64,000 nucleotides of DNA from positions 24,838,722 to 24,902,721 of the forward strand of contig OX291550.1 in the NCBI GenBank assembly GCA_946406115.1. Direction: 5' to 3'. The position numbers and the translations under genes are program-made. Shown here one piece after another: positions 11,784 to 22,899 of the stretch (within the stretch, counting starts at the first letter, position 1; each line of letters starts with the position of its first letter). The stretch is from Apoda limacodes. Lineage: Eukaryota > Arthropoda > Insecta > Lepidoptera > Limacodidae. The notes beneath the pieces are model-generated. The model was given only the letters and a program-made list of their open reading frames with translations. It was not told where the DNA came from and did not search any database.

Positions 11784-12434
11784 CAGCCCCGAAGGGGGGG
11801 GGGGGTTGGCAAACCGGGGCACTTGCCCCGGGCGACAGTTTCATGGGGGCGCCAAATTCTTGAGACAAGAATTAGAAATATCGAACAAATGAAGCCTCTT
11901 TTCCTTCAATCTCATAGGTTTTTATCAAGTAATCGAATCTTAATATAATATGTTTGAAAAACAAACTTTTCTATTTCCATACACCCAGTTAGTTTTTGAA
12001 CACATATAAAGTGATTTATGAACGCATCTTAACAGATCAAGTAAATTGGGAATACCCGTCACATCTCTACGTACATAATACTATATAATTTGTGATCTAT
12101 ACGAGTCGAGCCAAACGAATCCAAACAGTTGAACGCCAAGTGACAACACTGTTTATGTGGTTGATTGCGTTTGTGAGTAATCAGCGTTAATATAATAAGT
12201 AATTTATAAGTGAAATCATATATAATTGTAATGAAAATCAACAATTTGCAAGAATTACAGGTAAGAAATAATTACACATTAGAGGTATATTTTTTATGGG
12301 TGCTTTTGTAGGTACCTACTTTATAAATATCGTCGTTGAAGTGTGTACGAGAAAAATCTTCCGCCGATGCAAAATTGAACTTTTGTTTTTATCTATTTAC
12401 TATAACTATTCAGTAGCTAAAGTACAACATAACC

Positions 12435-12705
12435 AGAGGTCGGAATAGGCAGACTATATTTACCTCCACTTTATGACAAGACATAACATGGAGTTGTTAT
12501 AACCCCAAATTTTCTGGATATCCCGGTAACTTTTAATTCTGTTTATTACGTTTGTTTTAGATATGTATTTCAAACGTATTGTTGATCCTAAAACTATTAT
12601 ATAACTACATCTTATATCCCGAAAGTTTTGTGGTTGTAACCGCTCTATATAATGTCTTGTGTTAAAGTTTAGGTAAATATAGTTTACATATTCCTTATCT
12701 ACGTT
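12435..12705. mobile_element. Inverted-repeat MITE nested in hAT 1
   Basis: AGACTATATTTACC then ACAAGACATAACATGGAG and TTATAACC on the left are mirrored on the right by GGTTGTAACCGCTC, ATAATGTCTTGTG and GGTAAATATAGT. The arms of ~55-65 bp enclose AT-rich DNA. It lies just upstream of the transposase tail and supplies an in-frame stop, so it seems to have landed in the hAT coding region. Confidence 0.72.
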
Positions 12706-12710
12706 CTACA

Positions 12711-12842
12711 ATGAATCAGGATCGCCTATCTGGCCTCGCGATCCTAGCCATTGAAAACAAAACTGCCTATGCGACGGACTTTGAGGAGCTAATAGGTTCT
12801 TTCGCAGAAAAGAAAGCACGCCGTGTAAAGTTATTACACTAA
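12711..12842 (+). pseudogene. hAT transposase C-terminal fragment
   Basis: A 43-codon frame encodes a peptide with QDRLSGLAILAIEN, then DFEELIGSFAEKKARRVKL and a stop. I recognise this as the extreme C-terminus of ZMYM1-like hAT transposases, next to the hAT dimerisation region (usual form: RLxSLAxxSIE ... DFxDxIxxFAxxKARR). Upstream codons still read LRST, which fits the family, before a stop supplied by the nested MITE. The catalytic and zinc-finger parts are missing, so this is a remnant. The ATG at 12711 is an internal methionine of the original protein. The stop lies about 60 bp before the right terminus, the normal place for a hAT gene end. Confidence 0.8.
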
Positions 12843-12902
12843 AGGGGGGGCGCCACTATCAAGGTTTTGCCCCGGTTCGAAAAAATCGTAGATCCGGGGC
12901 TG

Positions 12903-12910
12903 GATGTACA
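12903..12910. repeat. Target-site duplication, right (hAT 1)
   Basis: GATGTACA right after the terminal GGGGCTG; it pairs with the left copy with one mismatch. Confidence 0.75.
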
Positions 12911-14263
12911 ACTGTACACGTGTATTAGCAGTAGGTAGTAATTACGTAGAGAAGGCGCCCGATAATATGCAAATGATAAGTACGGATTTTATCAATGAGG
13001 TATACCTAGCTCAACGATTTCTATGTAATGTATGTAAGTAGATAAGACAAACACAATACAAATTTTAAATACGTTCCGAGAACTGCCAGATGTTTACAAT
13101 TCGGTTTGTATTATTATGCTCAGTTGTGAGAAAACAGGCTGCTGCCGAGAAAACTGTAGGATTTATTTTCCCGGAAATTTTCTAATGATTACAGAATTAA
13201 TATTTAATATTCCTTTTGGAGTTTTTGCGTCCTTCGCAGAACGTATTCAATTTTCTCCGCCTATTTAATGTTTTTTTTTGGGTTGCGTGTCACAAAACGA
13301 CAAACGGTACATTTCCATTATTTGTTTAATACTGACTGTTAAGAGCGCGATATAGGCCAGATAGCTAATTTCTGTAATACTAACGATGCAAATGTAAATT
13401 TAGGTACATCCAGTGTCATTAAGGTACTTACATATTTCTTATGTAACTTTTTGTATGAAAACCGTGTTTAACCTATTGTTACCCGATTTTTTTGACTTTT
13501 TGCAAATTCTAATGACTTAACTAACTTCCATAAATTTGCATAAGTGTAACAATTTATTATTATAATACATTGTAACACTATAATAAGATATACGATATAT
13601 TTTTTTTAGAAATAAATGAAAATCACTCAATAGGTTAGCCAGACATAAGTATGCTTTATAACATATATTTTTTAATTCTTCAGATGCTATAGGCCAGGCA
13701 TATGATTAACTTAAAGTCTTTCTTGGGCCTAATGAAGAGATCAGAGCATCATCGGCTGCATAGCTTCTGTATTAATTCTTAGACCGATTATTTTAACACG
13801 TATACTATTTCGTTTTGAGTACGTTATATGCTAATTAAATGTATGAAAACTAAACAGTGTCCCAAGTAGATGTATTTTAAGCTTTTTTTCGAAGGACTAT
13901 TTAAATAAGCCATTCTTAAACTTGGAGCGGGCCGCAACCCAATGCATAAGCCCACGGGCGGCTAGTTGAGATACCTGATACGGGCTATAGCTTAGCTACA
14001 AAAGCAGAATAACTGCGTATGTCCACGATCTAGCGTATATCTTAACCAAGTAAACACCTTTGTTGTTAATGTTGCCAATTAAGGGCCACCTATTTAAATA
14101 ATTGTTATAGTATGGTTATCTGTTGTCAGTAATCTGTTGTACCACTTGTATCCTATCTGTCGCGTGATACATCGCTAATTGTTTTTGAGCTTACAGCAGA
14201 GCATAATTAACACACTTTGTTAACATGTCGCATACGCATAGGTACATAATGCCATATGTTGAC
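12911..14263. other. Unassigned DNA with one dispersed repeat
   Basis: No gene recognised. About 13480-13720 (TTTTTTGACTTTTTGC, AATGAAAATCACTCA, TATAACATATATTTTT, AGATGCTATAG) recurs in the same order at 47836-48110, so it is a diverged interspersed repeat. Confidence 0.5.
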
Positions 14264-14906
14264 AAAGGGGTTCAATCCTTTCGGCATAGTCTACGTTGGG
14301 GGCCCTTGGTTTATTTTGAAAATCGCGTACCACGATCATACTAACGTTAATCGGTAGGGGACACATTCGAAAACAATGTCCTATAGTAACAATATTTTAA
14401 AGTGCCGGGTTGGCCGCGCACGATGGGTTCCGTACCATTATCTATAAAAACGGCCAAAAAATTACGATTGTTGTATGGAAGACGCCCTTAAATATTTGTT
14501 TTAATTCAATTTAATTATTTATTTTTAAAGAGACTATATAACTAAATATTCTGTGAATATTTGAAGCGTCTACCTGTTGCCGTTATCAATATCGTGCAAA
14601 ATGGAGCAAAAAAATCACGTTTGTTGTATGGGACCCCCCTTAAATATTTTTCTATTTTTTTAGTATTTGTCGTTATAGTGGCAACAGAAATACATCTTCT
14701 GTAAAAATTTCAACTGTCTAACTATAACGGTTCATGAGATACAGTCTGGAGACAGACGGACAGACGGACGGACGGACAGCGGAATCTTAGTAATAGGGTT
14801 CCGCTAATTACCCTTTGGGTACGGAACCCTAAAAACCAAGATGGCCGCTGGGGCCCCCAGCGTGGACCATACCAATTTCCTAAAGAAACGCTTGGAACCC
14901 CCTTCG
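14264..14906. repeat. Inverted-repeat-bounded composite with inner GTTCCGTAC repeat
   Basis: The outer arms AAGGGGTTCAATCC ... ACGTTGGGGGCCC on the left and GGGCCCCCAGCGTGGACC ... GGAACCCCCTT on the right are diverged reverse complements. Between them sits a full copy of the GTTCCGTAC-type repeat (about 14403-14836) with GACGGACGGACGGACAGCGG and the terminal GGAACCCTAAAAA. Either one longer family normally has these arms, or the inner repeat inserted into a foldback element. Confidence 0.6.
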
Positions 14907-15082
14907 CAAAACTGCTTTACAATCCATAAACAAAACAATCAAAATTTATTTTTTCTGATATTTAACTAGAAGTGTGACATTGACATGACATACTTAATAT
15001 TCAAAACCGTAAAGCTGATGAGTAGGTATATATATGTTTCAACGCGTTAATCTCAGGAACTACCAGTCCGATTTGAATAATT

Positions 15083-15090
15083 TTCTAGGC
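15083..15090. repeat. Target-site duplication, left (hAT 2)
   Basis: TTCTAGGC, identical to the 8 bp after the right terminus (16042-16049). Confidence 0.9.
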
Positions 15091-16041
15091 CATCGGTTCC
15101 GAACCGGGGGGTATTACCCCCACGGGAGTAAAACAGCAATTCTGCAGGGGTAGTAAGGCTGGTAAGGTAGATAGATAATAACTTTTAGAATTATTAACTT
15201 GAAAATGATAATAGTTCTCTTGTGATGTATGCAAGTACATAAGCTCAAAAAACGTGGCCATCGATGTATTCTATCTGTCGCTCTAGTAACATGGAAATAT
15301 GACTAATTTCTTGACAAGATAAGGTTCTGTGGTTCAATAAATTTCCCTGCTGTCTCTGAACCAATATTGTTCCGACTTAGTTAATCGTCAATCCAACTCT
15401 TTGGTGGTTAATAAATAAAAACCTCCTTTATACGGATCATTATATTTTTAAAGCCAAAGCGGAAGAAGAATAGAACTTTTATAGTATACAATATAGGCTC
15501 GGTACATTAGCCGAAAGTAGAAACCATGGGTGACAGAACTTTTAGAATGTTATTGCCATTTGCTAGGTACCACTTATAGATGTGAGAGTGGTTTCTTAAC
15601 TTTAGTAATAGTAAAAACAAAGTAATTGTGGAAAATGACTTATAAGGCGTTGCTAGAAGTGCGCTTTAACAATAACAACCAAATAATACAAAACAAATAA
15701 ACTAGATGGCGGCGCGGTGGTGTAGTAACATTTTTTTTTCTTATTAATATCATGACTAAATGTTCATAACAATTTTTGTGACTCAAGCCCGTATAAATGG
15801 CTGAACGGATTTAAATAAAATTTAAATGGTAGATAGACTTTGGATTAACATATATGATAATTTTGATCCCTATTGAGAGTTCCCACGGGAATGAGTTATT
15901 TTGCGGGCAACACCACGAGGCAAAGTTAATAATTACATGTAAGTCGTGTTTTCTTTGATAACATTTTATAGATATATACATAAAATCAGTTTTTAAAATA
16001 AGTCATTGGGGTGATAAGATTGAAAAGGTTAGGAACCACTG
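15091..16041. mobile_element. hAT nonautonomous transposon (CAGTGGTTC-type ends)
   Basis: The right end reads in reverse CAGTGGTTCCTAACCTTTTC; the left end is the diverged CATCGGTTCCGAACCGGGGG. CAGTGGTTCTCAACCTTTTT-like termini are a known hallmark of many hAT (Charlie-like) elements. A perfect 8-bp duplication, TTCTAGGC, flanks it. The 951 bp interior has no transposase frame. A separate repeat fragment (TATAAATGGCTGAACGGAT to GAGTTCCCACGGGAA, about 15783-15930) is nested in the right half. Confidence 0.88.
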
Positions 16042-16049
16042 TTCTAGGC
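16042..16049. repeat. Target-site duplication, right (hAT 2)
   Basis: TTCTAGGC, a perfect match to the left copy. Confidence 0.9.
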
Positions 16050-16379
16050 AATATAACTCTATTTAAATATAACAATCAATAATTTCATTCGATATCATAA
16101 TATTATGTAAGAATTAATCCAAAATAATAAAAAAGACCCAGTTGCTCAGCAGAAAAGGATCGTGGTTGGAATTATCATGTCTTAATTCCATACCGCCCTT
16201 TGGCGTAAACTATCAATGTTATAAATGACTGGAGACAATAAAATTATTTTTCTGAGGGATGTGTGAAAGATATGAAATGACATATGTTTGTTAATGCAAC
16301 ATTATTCGTGTAGACAGTACCTATCAATAATTTTTTAATAGTTTTACATCAAGTTAAGACTTGATTATGCGAGATTTTT
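16050..16379. other. No gene recognised
   Basis: AT-rich sequence; nothing assignable. Confidence 0.45.
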
Positions 16380-16770
16380 TAAAGCCAACAACTAATAAAA
16401 CAATGAGAATAATTGAAAAAAATTGGAAATGATATTAATTAAAAAAAAAAACATCAAAATGGACCAAGATGAGATCCCTGTGAAACTCCAGAACTTACAT
16501 CAACCATATCCGATTGATATTCATTTACCACAACAAAGTTAAACCTATCACTTAGAGACTATTTCATCTTGTTATATTTTTTTTAGTAAAACCTTATGAT
16601 GACAGCTTGCCTATAAGTATTGAGTGCGAGACTCTATCGAAAGCCTTGCTAAATTACTAACCATAACAATTTCTTAACATATCTAAGTCTTCAGCAAGAC
16701 TCTTAGAAAAGTAATTTTACAAATTCGTGTTCAGTGCCAGAAAGAAATTAGTTAACATTACTGGATTAAT
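16380..16770 (-). pseudogene. Decayed non-LTR retrotransposon reverse transcriptase fragment
   Basis: On the minus strand, conceptual translation gives KAFDRVSHSILIGKLSS, which is RT motif A (D is lost just before K; the usual form is DLSKAFDxVxH), then VVVNEYQSD and VSSGVSQGSHLGPF, which is motif B (normally GVPQGSxLGPLLF). Spacing and wording fit Jockey/CR1-type LINEs. Stops and frameshifts break it and no FADD motif survives. No frame is long enough to stand out alone, so it was found by reading the strand. It has no function beyond recording an old insertion. Confidence 0.75.
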
Positions 16771-17137
16771 ATGTCAATTGCATAGTTTGAGTTAAGCGAC
16801 GTAAAATTAATACGCATCTGATGTAGTAATGACGCATGATAATTATATCCACTATTAATTTCATTCCAAACAATACTACTTAGATTTAATCGCCAATTAG
16901 GTACATAGCACTACATAAGAATGATCCGTTACAATGTTCGATGTAATGTTCTAGCATGGAACTTTGCACTGGATTTTAATAGTTTTATTATTTATTTAGC
17001 ATGCAAAATTATTTATGAAAATAAACGCAAATCATTAATGTCAAATACTTTTCGAGATATAGCCAACAAAACCCTAGACAAATCTACATTTCGGCAGGAG
17101 CACGCACAAAGGCGAGAACTGATCGTAGGACTGAAAA

Positions 17138-17745
17138 ACCGGCCAAGTGCGAATTGGACTCGCGCACCAAGGGTTCCGTACCTACCACCATTTATGTAAT
17201 CTACAAACACAAACAAAAATATATTTATATTTGAGTTGATTGACGTATTAAAAAAAAACTACTTACTAGATCTCGTTCAAACCAATTTTCGGTGGCAGTT
17301 TGTGAGGTAATGTACATCATATATTTTTTTAGCACTGACTTTTTTATGCACGCAACATAAATTTCATGTATCGAGGGGTAGTAAAGGGTTTTCGAGGGTG
17401 CTGATTTCGAATTTTTTATCAGTTTTTTAAAATTCAAAATGGCGGATCCAATATGACGTAATTTTTTTTTGGTAAAAGATTTTTTCTCAAGAGTTGTTGC
17501 ATGTAGGTACGGTACTTGCTGCCGAACCAATTTTTGAGTTTCAGTTTAAAATATGGAGAACCCCAAAAATTTATTGTTTTTTTTTCTATTTTTGTGTGAA
17601 AATCTTAATGCGGTGCACAAAATACATCTACTTACCAAGTTTCAACAGTATAGTTCTTATAGTTTCGGAAAAAAGTGGCTGTGACATACGGACGGACAGA
17701 CAGACAGACATGACGAATCTTGTCAATACAGATATGAAACTATAG
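17138..17745 (+). repeat. GTTCCGTAC-type repeat, copy at 17 kb
   Basis: Starts AAACCGGCCAAGTGCGAATT with GCGCACCAAGGGTTCCGTAC and ends near GACGGACAGACAGACAGACA. Between lie ATTCAAAATGGCGGATCCAA and a GGTACTTGCTGCCGAACCAA block; the latter recurs as CGGTACTTGCTACCGAACTA near 30.0 kb. Frames of 67-101 codons inside are by-products. Confidence 0.7.
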
Positions 17746-18635
17746 TACTAGTAAAGCATATGAATGTCAATGTACGAATGCACCAGTTCTCAAACTGCAT
17801 CGAAAAGTCAACTTTACCTAACCAACTGAAAATACCATTAATTAACCCCTTAATGTAGTACTGTAGTAGGTACCTAGGTAATAAAAACAAGACATTTTGA
17901 ATTTTATACTAACTTTATTGAACATCAGGTTACCTAGTAGGAAGGTTACCTGCTCAATTAGGTATATGTGTATAAGTTAATTAAAACTTAGATTAAACTT
18001 ATCAATTCCGTAGGAATAATAATGTTGTATCCTCTAGGATGGCTGCTTGTTTTTTATTACCAACAGTATCCGTCTTTCTATGATGTCATTTAACTGGTTT
18101 ATTATTAGAAAGGCACGTGATAGTGTTATCATAATGTAACTGTGTTATTTTTTTCTTCAGTTGTGGTAATTTAAAGTTAATTTTTAATTAATGAGATTAT
18201 TGTAGATAAGTGTCAATACAATGAACCTAATTGCCAAGCTACATTGACTGCGTGTGTAGGTACCTACGCATTCACACATCCAAATAGGTACTTAAATTGT
18301 TTTAGCACTTATTCTAATCCTAACACGAATTTTTAATTTACTACTATAGGTAGAAACTTAACGAATATTTTATAAGGCAAGTTACTAAATAATATACTTA
18401 TGGACAAGTAACTTCAAGGGGACGCAAGTGAAAAAAGTGCACTCCACCTTTAACACGTGTTATTTTTGTCTACTTAATTTAGGATAGAGGAAAGTTTAAA
18501 ATAAAATCAGAGAAAAACCGAATAGGTCATAAGAATAGGTTTTAATACAATGTGGTTTGTTAAAAACTAGGTAATAAAAATTAGTACTGTAGGAAAACAT
18601 TCATAGTTAGAAACTAAAACAAATAAAAATCTCAC
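17746..18635. other. No gene recognised
   Basis: AT-rich DNA. If the first-exon candidate on the minus strand just above is real, this would be its first intron. Confidence 0.4.
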
Positions 18636-18654
18636 CTGACACTTTGACCACCAT
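18636..18654 (-). other. Candidate minus-strand first coding exon (weak)
   Basis: On the minus strand ATGGTGGTCAAAGTGTCAG is followed at once by GTGAGATTT, a good splice donor (CAG/GTGAG). The exon would encode MVVKVS plus one base (phase 1). It lies downstream, in the minus direction, of a CpG-rich block that could be its promoter and 5' UTR. The start context is moderate (G at +4). No acceptor or second exon could be identified, so product and reality are unknown. Confidence 0.22.
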
Positions 18655-18779
18655 TGGAGGTGCAAATGATTTATTGGGATCCAATTTAAATGCCTTTGAA
18701 GATAACAAAACACGGAAACGCACAAATGCACTTATAATTACAGATATTTCCTCAAATCCACTTTATTACCGTTTCGCTT

Positions 18780-19330
18780 CTCGGTAAACTCTTTACAAGC
18801 AGTTTCGTAGAAGCCAAGCGCACTGACTGGAGAAATTAATTTGCAGAAATCGACGTTGTCGACGGTCGTTCGTCCGCGTTCCAACACAGAAACTCTTTCT
18901 AAGAACGAGCACATTCAATTTCACTAGTCTGTAAAGCTACTTATGTCAGGTAACGATATCGCGAGAGGTGAAAGTTCGTGAGAAGCCACGACAGAAAAGA
19001 CCCTCCTCTAGCTTGAACAAATGTGGACTGAATTGTAGAATGGAACGGCGCTCTAGGTGCGATGCGTACGAAGTAAACGCGCGGCGCGCTGCGAGCAACG
19101 TTGTGACCGCGCAGGCGAGCATGAAACGGAACGCGGCGTTCGTTTTGTACGTAGTTGCCGACGTGCCCGCACTTCCCAGAACTACCAACCTTGGCATGGC
19201 ACTTCTACGAAATAACTCAAGGCATTGTCACTAATTTATAAAAAGTAATGTTCTTCCGCCCACAAGGCTGGCAGTAAGGGAAGGCAGTCGCTGTTGGTAT
19301 CCATGGGCTAGACGCGCGTCACTCATAGAG
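18780..19330. promoter_or_regulatory. CpG-rich block, possible promoter / 5' UTR region
   Basis: A run rich in CpG (GTCGACGGTCGTTCGTCCGCG; AAACGCGCGGCGCGCTGCGA; ACGGAACGCGGCGTTCG) in AT-rich surroundings. Frames of 83 (minus, from 19197) and 88 codons (plus, from 18968) cross it without recognisable domains. On the minus strand TTTATAAA-like sequence (about 19235-19242) lies ~40 bp upstream of the minus-frame ATG. On the plus strand GTCAG/GTAACG near 18950 resembles a splice donor, so direction is unclear. Function is inferred from composition only. Confidence 0.35.
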
Positions 19331-19514
19331 AAAAATAGAATCAAAAAAAGCGTCACTTCACAGTAAAGGTAAACATGTTTTGTGGAGTGTTGACCCCGGG
19401 TCAGCGGTTAACCTACATTTTTTTGTACATACATAAGTAGATAAATCTATTCAATGATTTAACTTAGTGACATTTAAATATACTCTCGACACTTAAATGT
19501 TCACGCAGTGCTAT

Positions 19515-19735
19515 TGTAACCGGTTGATATAGTAAATTTGGTTATCGGTGTGGAACTCCTTAATTCTAATGAAGTTTTCTATAACTGTAGTTCGTTTAAG
19601 CTCGTTTATAGTTATTCTCTCGGGAACTTTTTTTGGGATAAAGAGTAACCTATGTCCTATTCCAGTGGTTGAAGCTTGATTGAGTAATAAACATCCAGAC
19701 ATACTTTCACATTTATAATATTAGTGGGAAGAATA
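19515..19735 (-). repeat. Dispersed repeat ending ACTAATATTATAAATGTGA (minus copy)
   Basis: Plus-strand order: TCGGTGTGGAACTCCTTA, CGTTTAAGCTCGTTTATAG, GAACTTTTTTTGGGATAAAG, then CATTTATAATATTAGTGGGA. The same block order occurs at 50860-51183, so these are two reversed copies of one family. The small minus frame here is incidental. Confidence 0.7.
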
Positions 19736-21068
19736 GGATAATGCATTTACTTTTTAAGAGTAGGTGAGTTATTGCCTGCGACTTCGTCTGCTGCTTTGTC
19801 GTTTTGAAATTTTAGATCTTTTACTATGGCTGCATAGTATGTCTATCGGAAGATATACAGCAACCACTGTGCATTCAGGTCGCTTTATAAGGTATAAAAC
19901 TCGACTTCTAGACGAAGACAGCACCATTTTTAGACGTGTCCTAAGCTGCAATCATAAATCAATGAAACTTAAAACAAAACAACTGTGAGAACCAAATTAA
20001 AATATATGTAGGTGATTATGTAACACACAAACAAAAATTCTAAAAAAGGGTGTTTTAGCTTCTGTTAATGGCTGTGAGTTATTTATCAATTATAAATAGT
20101 TCTTGAAATATGATCGTTTGAAAAAATCAATAATATGACATTTATATTTGCTATTGCAGACAGACACAGGATTTGTTACAATTTTATTATACATAGTTAT
20201 ACATATAAAGTCATGTAAAGTCTTATATCATATTCTAACATTAAGTTTTGGCTAACTAAATACTCCATAAGTTAACTTGAATTAATGTATAATAATTAAT
20301 TAATAATGAAATAAATATTAAATATATAGATTCCAAACGAAATTTCATTAGAAAATAATCATTGAACATTTTTGTCTCCTAGATAATTTTCATTGAATTC
20401 TTGATATAAAACCTACCTAATATATTATTTCAAATAACCTCAGGCTAATCTTTGCTGATTGAAATTCTCAGAAATCAAATCAAAAGCGATTATGATTCGT
20501 GTCCGCATCGGATTGCATGTAATCAAGGATAACTACCGAAATTACACGAAATGATATACAAGAGATTTATTAAAACAAGATGTAATAAATGTGATTTGAG
20601 TTTACATTCAATCCTGCCTTAGTATCCAATTATCTTATCTACCGTATCTGCGGATGGGGGGCAATGTATCGTCACATTCACAATAGATATAGTTGTTTTA
20701 CTCGACCACAGCAAACCAAAAGGAAGGGTTACGATTTTATCAGTTGATGTATGTATGTTTGTATTTACGCATGTACCACCGCTGTGGTGGTTTAACTACT
20801 GAGCTGATTATGATGAATTGGGTGGTAATTGATTCGTTATTGTTATGGTCAAGGTGATATAAGCTACGCTGTGTGACATCATATAAAACCAACATGGCGG
20901 ATATAAGTTGCATAAAAATATACCGTTGGTGGCATCGAAAGAAAGCGCTTGACGAGGACATTCCAAATCTATAAACATTTTACAAGTTATTCTTTCAACT
21001 CAAAAGGATAATGAGGAAAACATGGGTAGTCGGGGTTTAGTTTTAAAACTTCCATTGTGTGCCATCGT
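19736..21068. other. Unassigned DNA
   Basis: No gene recognised. TATTGCCTGCGACTTCGTCT near 19773 resembles the 5' tip of the repeat class just described. A 73-codon minus frame at 20740-20961 lies in a segment with CACCGCTGTGGTGG and CAACATGGCGGATATAAG and has no domain. Confidence 0.4.
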
Positions 21069-21155
21069 ATCTATGCCATACCACATAATTGGTAAACATC
21101 TATGCCATACCACATAATTGGTAAACATCTATGCCATACCACAAAATTGGTAAAC
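21069..21155. repeat. Tandem repeat, 29 bp x 3
   Basis: Three consecutive 29-bp units with core CTATGCCATACCACATAATT and GGTAAAC. Units 1 and 2 are identical; unit 3 has one T-to-A change (ACAAAATT). A short minisatellite. Confidence 0.95.
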
Positions 21156-21288
21156 AGTATGTATAACGTGATGATTTTATAAGCTAAATTAGGACATCAG
21201 TTGACACAGTGGGTGTGAATGTTAAGGACAGCCAATTTGTTTCATTAAACCCTGCATGACAGGTCATAACATTAGTTAATAATATAGA

Positions 21289-21520
21289 GTGATGCCCCTG
21301 GTGTTGCACGCGTCGCCGCGAAAGCTTGGATTGTGGAATGAGCTCCCTGCCAAGGTTTTCTCTAAGGACTGCAGTATGGGGTTCTTCAAAAAAGAAGTTA
21401 TTAGATTTCTGAAGGGTCGGCAACGCGTGAGTGATGCCCCTGGTGTTGCAAGCGTCCATAGGCTACGGTGACCGCTTACCATTAGGCGGACCGAAAGCTT
21501 GTTTTAGTAGTATAAAAAGA
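21289..21520 (+). pseudogene. Jockey-like LINE A, 5'-truncated 3' end (copy 1)
   Basis: The frame ends in WNELPAKVFSKDCSMGFFKK then EVIRFLKGRQR, VSDAPGVAS and HRLR-stop, matching the last ~45 residues of the longer copy at 37.5-38.2 kb. The 3' UTR GACCGCTTACCATTAGGCGG and a TAGTATAAAAAG tail follow. A piece with GATGCCCCTGGTGTTGCACG at the left edge duplicates sequence 142 bp further on, so the fragment is rearranged. Confidence 0.85.
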
Positions 21521-22899
21521 AATAATGTCAGCTTTATGAAATAAGCGGTAGGTTGAAAGGTACCATGGTACATACCTCCTTTGCCAGTTCTAGAGTAAGA
21601 AGTATGTCAAGATTGGATCCGGGAGATAGGTAACTAATGAAATAGTACTTATATACCTATAATTATTCGTGACGGGATTATCATGATTAACAACAAAAAT
21701 GTGTTATGTTTTGTGTAGATGTTTTTTTTGTTAAATGCTTCGGTAAAACACGAGCAGAAGACCAGGATTAAGTATGTGTAAATTCTACCTATATAAGAAC
21801 ATAGATGATTCTGTAGGGGGAGCAGGGTGTATTCTCTGTCAACGGTATCTAAATTAGTAAAATCTTAATAACATCAAGACGTCCATTTACATACCTACAT
21901 CGATTCCAAATTATTATTTCAGTTTGCCTTTATTTATAATTTCTGGCGGACTATAAAGATCCAATTATCTACTAATGAACACGAAGTCAAATAAGAATTA
22001 TCGGAATACATTACGTTTGTGTTGAAATAATTACAATTGTAGGTGATACAATTGACGTAAATGTTTTATTCTAAAAATCCATTTACAATGTGAATTATGA
22101 AATAAACAATCATGGCCGTGTTTTACACAGCTAATAGATTCGGACGGAGTTCTTGATAGTAATGAAAAATACAAATTTTAATATCACCTCTATTATATTT
22201 CAAACTCTACATTAATCATGTCATTGCTGTTTTATAGACATGCATGACCGTAAAAAAATATTCAAATTTAGAAACGTCTTGCTTCACAACTATTTAATTT
22301 ACCAAGTTATATTCACTTCAGTTCAAGCCGCGAGATGTTAGAATTATCGATATTAGATATATTATGCTGTAATGTTTTAATATGTTATTATGAGTAATAT
22401 ATTTGTAAATATTATTATTGATTAATTTATAATTTTTAAATTTTTCTTTATTGCACAAAATTAAAATTAAAATTGAGGCGGTCCTATCGTGTAATAGACG
22501 ATTTCTGCCAGACAAAGTCAGGGTAGAAGACAACTGGATGATTAGAATATTAAAAGAATAACATTTATTTAAGTGGCCAATCTTCAAGCGAAAAATGTTG
22601 TCATGTAGCGTCCTTTTAGGGTAGGAAAGGTAGAAATACTAAATATCGATCCAAAATAGGTAACTAGTTACTGTATTCCACGTACAAAATATTTTAAATA
22701 GGAATTGTTATGCAAATTATCTATCCGTAAACAATGAAACATCAAATTTAACTGTCTTTAATTTTAGCTACCAGTTTTTATACCTCTGTTGTTTCAAAGA
22801 GTTTTATTGAATCATTTTTCTTAAGAATTCATAAAGGAATGGACCGTGAGTAATTTTTAACTAAACTATTTTTTTTAATATACGTAACTTTTATTAACT
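21521..22899. other. No gene recognised
   Basis: AT-rich sequence. An 89-codon minus frame at 22318-22587 is very rich in I, N, L and Y as expected from AT-rich noncoding DNA. Confidence 0.45.

Larger units (their letters stand above)
11784..12902 (+). mobile_element. hAT DNA transposon, internally deleted (ZMYM1-like type)
   Basis: The left end starts CAGCCCCG and includes a 12-base G run and GCACTTGCCCCGGGCG. The right end reads, in reverse, CAGCCCCGGATCTACGATTT with GAACCGGGGC. Both ends carry a GGGGCGCC block. A CCCCGGG-rich subterminal zone next to a short CAG-starting TIR is typical of the hAT group whose transposases resemble ZMYM1 or TTF-type proteins. Inside, the tail of the transposase survives (12711-12842), interrupted upstream by another inverted-repeat element. 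At ~1.1 kb it is far shorter than a full element, so it is nonautonomous. Confidence 0.85.

Noticed and set aside
21069..21155. CRISPR-like array
   Set aside because: The 29-bp units are directly adjacent without spacers and the DNA is eukaryotic; it is a minisatellite.
22318..22587. An 89-codon minus frame
   Set aside because: Very high I/N/L/Y content fits random AT-rich DNA.
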